A stretch of 7,122 nucleotides of DNA from an uncultured Pseudomonadota bacterium. Lineage in GTDB: Bacteria > SAR324 > NAC60-12. Below the pieces are notes generated by a model. That model did not search any database. It saw only the letters and a program-made list of their open reading frames with translations, and had not been told where the DNA came from. Positions 5,024-7,122 of the stretch are shown one piece after another. Positions within the stretch are counted from its first letter, which is position 1. Every line of letters starts with the position of its first letter. The stretch lies in the NCBI GenBank assembly GCA_913056375.1, contig CAJXNF010000146.1, positions 1-7,122 on the forward strand. Reading direction: 5' to 3'. The position numbers and the translations under genes were made by a program.

Positions 5024-6232
5024 GTGGAGCCGCTATCCCTCAAGTTGATCCTGCAGGGTTTGGAAATCCGTGAGGCTGATGGTTCAGAATCTTTTGTTTC
5101 TCTCGAAGAAATTGGGATTGATCTGAGTTGGAATAGCTTCTGGCAATGGGCCTTGGTGGTTGAAGAGGTTGAGTTGATTTCTCCCTACCTCCGCGTCTCT
5201 CATCTCGGAGAACAGCGCCTCAATTTTTCCGACCTGATTGAGAAAATTGCAACCCCCGAAACAAATCTAAAATCTTCCGTTCAAGAGGAAGCTAAGTTCC
5301 CTTTTGAAATTAGGACAATCGCAGTTCGGCAGGGGAAACTGCGATTTGAAGACGTGCCCCACGATCAGACCTACAATATTTCTGGACTGAATTTTCGCCT
5401 CCCAGCAATCTCTTCATTTCAGCTTCAACCAGCCCAGGCTTCTGGTCCAGCAACTCTAGTTGCTCAGCTAGGAGAAACTAGCCTGAGGGTGGTTGCGCAG
5501 GAATTCACTATTGCTCCCTCAGAGACCGTTCGTCTCGACGTTCAGTTGAAAAATCTTTATCTGCCGGATTTTCAGCAGTATCTACCAAAAGAGTGGGCAC
5601 TCCAACTTCAGGATGGGTTGGTTGACGCAGATCTCAAATTAGGATTTCAGGCTGAACCTTTTGAACAGTTTGCCCTCAGCGGATCGTTACAAATCCAGAG
5701 GCTCAGCATTCAGAATAGTCTCCCTGGCGAGGCTTCTAAACGGTTGCTGGAAATCAGTCATCTTCATGTCCCAATTCCAAAGATTCAGGTATTGCCAAGC
5801 CTTCAGGTAGCTTTAGGGGAAGTCGAATTGCGTGAATTCGAAGCCTGGTTAACACGTACCGAGAATGGGGCGTTCTTCTGGGACCAGATTTTCAAAACAA
5901 TATCTGGAAATAAGGTTGAGGAAAGTTCAGATACTGAGCAATTATCAGTAGAGTTGGGAGGGCTCCGTATATCAAAGGGGAAGTTTCATTTTATCGATCA
6001 AAAGAGCCAGCCCGCAAAGCCTCAAGAATGGCAGTTGGATCAATTTTCAGTTGGTGAACTGACAATGCCAGTTTCATCCAGAAAAACGCCTCTGAGTTTG
6101 AAGTTAGCTCGGGAAGGGGGTCCTAGTCTTTCGTTTGCGGGGTCTTTCAATCCAAGCACTTTGCGTAGTCAGGGACAACTGAATCTGAGGAAATTTGAAC
6201 TCGCTGAGCTCACACCATTTTGTACCAAGTAA
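5024..6232 (+). CDS. DUF748/AsmA-like envelope protein, broken at both ends
   Basis: The open frame from GTG 5024 encodes 402 residues that fit the DUF748 branch of the AsmA-like superfamily, proteins anchored in the inner membrane with long beta-rich periplasmic parts linked to outer-membrane lipid or protein homeostasis. Visible family blocks are PLSLKLILQGLEI (3-15), LRVSHLGEQRLNFSDLIEKI (56-75), FPFEIRTIAVRQGKLRFED (92-110) and a related second cycle, LRISKGKFHFID (314-325). The GTG is not a credible native start: it has at most an AGG (5016-5018) and gives no membrane anchor, and homologous sequence continues upstream to the in-frame TAA at 4982-4984. The C-terminus stops at ELTPFCTK, where the family would continue; DUF748 proteins are usually far longer, often about twice this or more. 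The last 64 nt overlap the OmpA-type gene on the other strand. I read it as a disrupted gene, or intact in nature with sequence or assembly errors here. Confidence 0.75.
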   Translation: MEPLSLKLILQGLEIREADGSESFVSLEEIGIDLSWNSFWQWALVVEEVELISPYLRVSHLGEQRLNFSDLIEKIATPETNLKSSVQEEAKFPFEIRTIAVRQGKLRFEDVPHDQTYNISGLNFRLPAISSFQLQPAQASGPATLVAQLGETSLRVVAQEFTIAPSETVRLDVQLKNLYLPDFQQYLPKEWALQLQDGLVDADLKLGFQAEPFEQFALSGSLQIQRLSIQNSLPGEASKRLLEISHLHVPIPKIQVLPSLQVALGEVELREFEAWLTRTENGAFFWDQIFKTISGNKVEESSDTEQLSVELGGLRISKGKFHFIDQKSQPAKPQEWQLDQFSVGELTMPVSSRKTPLSLKLAREGGPSLSFAGSFNPSTLRSQGQLNLRKFELAELTPFCTK

Positions 6233-7122
6233 TCACGCACGGCCAGTGCTCGGTTTGCGCTCAGTGTTTGATTTGCAGCGGCATTGCCCTGATTATCTGT
6301 GTGGCCACCAATTTCAATTTTCATTTCAGCATTTTCTTTGAGTAGGGCGTTCAGCTTGTCCAGTTCAACTTTCGACTTCGGTTTCAGTTCAAACTTATCC
6401 GTATCGAAAAACACATTCTTAAGCACTACAGCACCACCTGCTTTCAGCGGTTGAAGCTTGATGGTTTTCTCGTAATTGGTGGAGTTTTCATCACGATCTA
6501 GCTTGAAGTTCTCACTATGAAATAGATAGCCCTTGTGTTGGGCGTAAAGCGCATACTCTTCGCCAGCAGGAAGCACCACTAAGAATTCACCATTTTTTGA
6601 GTCAGAGATTGATTGAGCAATGGTATCATTAGTCTCAACATTTAATAGCTGAAAGTCGGCCGCGAGTGGAGCATCATTTGAAGCGTCCAACACGGTTCCT
6701 TTCAAATAGGCAATGGACTGTGGTCTGGCATTGTCAGGAAGATCAAATCGATATAGGTCCATTCCTCCAAATCCCTCATCTCGATCACTTGCGATGATGG
6801 CATAAGCTCCACTTGGAGCCACGTTGAAGCTGTTTTCTTGACCACTAGTATTGATAGGGTAGCCAAGATTTACAGGGTCGCCCCAAGATCCGTCATCTTG
6901 CCTTCGGCTCATGTAAATATCCATACCACCCATGCCAATATGCCCATCCGAAGAGAAGTATAAGGTTTGATTATCAGGGTGAATGAAAACAGATTCCTCG
7001 TTGTATGGGGTATTAATGTTGTAGGGTAGTGGCTGTGCTACAGACCAAGTGCCATTCTTCAACTCCGAGAAGTAAATATCCGTTTGCACTTGTCCACCTC
7101 TAGGATGACGTCTTCTTATGAA
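6169..7122 (-). CDS. PD40 beta-propeller / OmpA-like domain protein, partial at both ends
   Basis: The frame is open to the right edge, so the true start is outside the window; a GTG at 7087-7089 is only an internal Val in VQTDIYFSEL. Numbering from that codon, PD40/WD40-like propeller blades appear as DIYFSELKNGTW (4-15), TLYFSSDGHIGMGGMDIYMS (42-61) and YAIIASDRDEGFGGMDLYRF (96-115). Next is a regulatory-like beta-sandwich (about 126-195, starting AYLKGTVLDASNDAP). The OmpA-like peptidoglycan-binding domain starts near 219 with VFFDTDKFELKPKSK, and GGHTDNQG (261-268) and LSANRA (276-281) retain the Asp (D265) and Arg (R280) that bind diaminopimelate. After YLVQNGV (287-293) the family sequence stops; the final 13 residues (SSASSNFLRFSCP) are antisense of the DUF748 gene. 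The missing part should hold the G.G...P...N....GR..NRR block. This domain order is typical of Bacteroidota outer-membrane/periplasmic proteins. Probably non-native at its C-terminus. Confidence 0.85.
   Translation of the reverse strand, partial: FIRRRHPRGGQVQTDIYFSELKNGTWSVAQPLPYNINTPYNEESVFIHPDNQTLYFSSDGHIGMGGMDIYMSRRQDDGSWGDPVNLGYPINTSGQENSFNVAPSGAYAIIASDRDEGFGGMDLYRFDLPDNARPQSIAYLKGTVLDASNDAPLAADFQLLNVETNDTIAQSISDSKNGEFLVVLPAGEEYALYAQHKGYLFHSENFKLDRDENSTNYEKTIKLQPLKAGGAVVLKNVFFDTDKFELKPKSKVELDKLNALLKENAEMKIEIGGHTDNQGNAAANQTLSANRALAVRDYLVQNGVSSASSNFLRFSCP
6205..6232. other. Putative rearrangement breakpoint or assembly join
   Basis: To the left, the plus strand encodes DUF748 sequence up to about ELTPF (6206-6220). 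To the right, the minus strand encodes OmpA-domain sequence up to about YLVQNGVS (6231 down to 6208). Both proteins lose family-conserved sequence within these bases, so the DNA on each side belongs to a different gene that has lost its end. The roughly 20-nt stretch readable in both contexts could be microhomology at the join. Confidence 0.6.

Noticed and set aside
4864..5073. Open frame of 69 codons across the start of the DUF748 gene in another frame
   Set aside because: Composition (rich in Ser, Ala, Gly, Thr) looks non-coding, and the sequence in the neighbouring frame on both sides of the TAA matches DUF748. A frameshift explanation is therefore not needed; the break is a simple in-frame stop.
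1..7122. CRISPR arrays, tRNA/rRNA genes, insertion sequences, attachment sites
   Set aside because: No regularly spaced repeats, no cloverleaf or rRNA-like sequence, and no transposase or integrase reading frame were seen on either strand.

Overview
The window holds seven gene pieces of a Gram-negative bacterium, or of two genomes joined together. The Gram-negative call rests on a DUF748/AsmA-like envelope protein, a PD40-OmpA outer-membrane/periplasmic protein, and a membrane M48 peptidase with TPRs like those used in envelope quality control. Nothing marker-grade allows a firm taxonomic call. By eye, base composition is moderate (a little under half G+C) throughout.

Layout, left to right. 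(1) 1-107, minus: the first 35 codons of a small phasin-like protein, reading out of the window, with a good promoter at 162-190. (2) 250-1788, plus: a complete [4Fe-4S]-containing photolyase of the FeS-BCP (PhrB-like, predicted 6-4 photolyase) family. (3) 1799-2959, minus: a TraB/TIKI-family membrane protein, convergent with the photolyase with only 10 nt between the two stop codons. (4) 3060-4778, plus: an integral-membrane M48 metallopeptidase with a C-terminal TPR domain, divergent from TraB. (5) 4859-6232, plus: a DUF748/AsmA-like protein. Its membrane anchor (4859-4981) is cut off from the rest by an in-frame TAA at 4982-4984, and its C-terminus ends abruptly at 6232. (6) 6169 to the right edge, minus: a PD40 beta-propeller plus regulatory-like domain plus OmpA-like domain protein, of a type best known from Bacteroidota. 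Its start is outside the window and its OmpA domain is cut short.

Functionally, the left half is a DNA photorepair gene next to general membrane genes. The M48-TPR protein and the DUF748 protein lie in the same direction 80 nt apart and could be a transcription unit for envelope maintenance; that is inference.

The most notable signal is at about 6205-6232. A DUF748 gene and an OmpA gene, convergent and overlapping, both lose family-conserved sequence at the same point. This indicates a rearrangement breakpoint or a chimeric assembly join rather than two naturally short genes. The in-frame stop in the DUF748 gene shows independently that this gene is broken or contains a sequence error. I found no clear evidence of a new defence, mobile, CRISPR or RNA system here.
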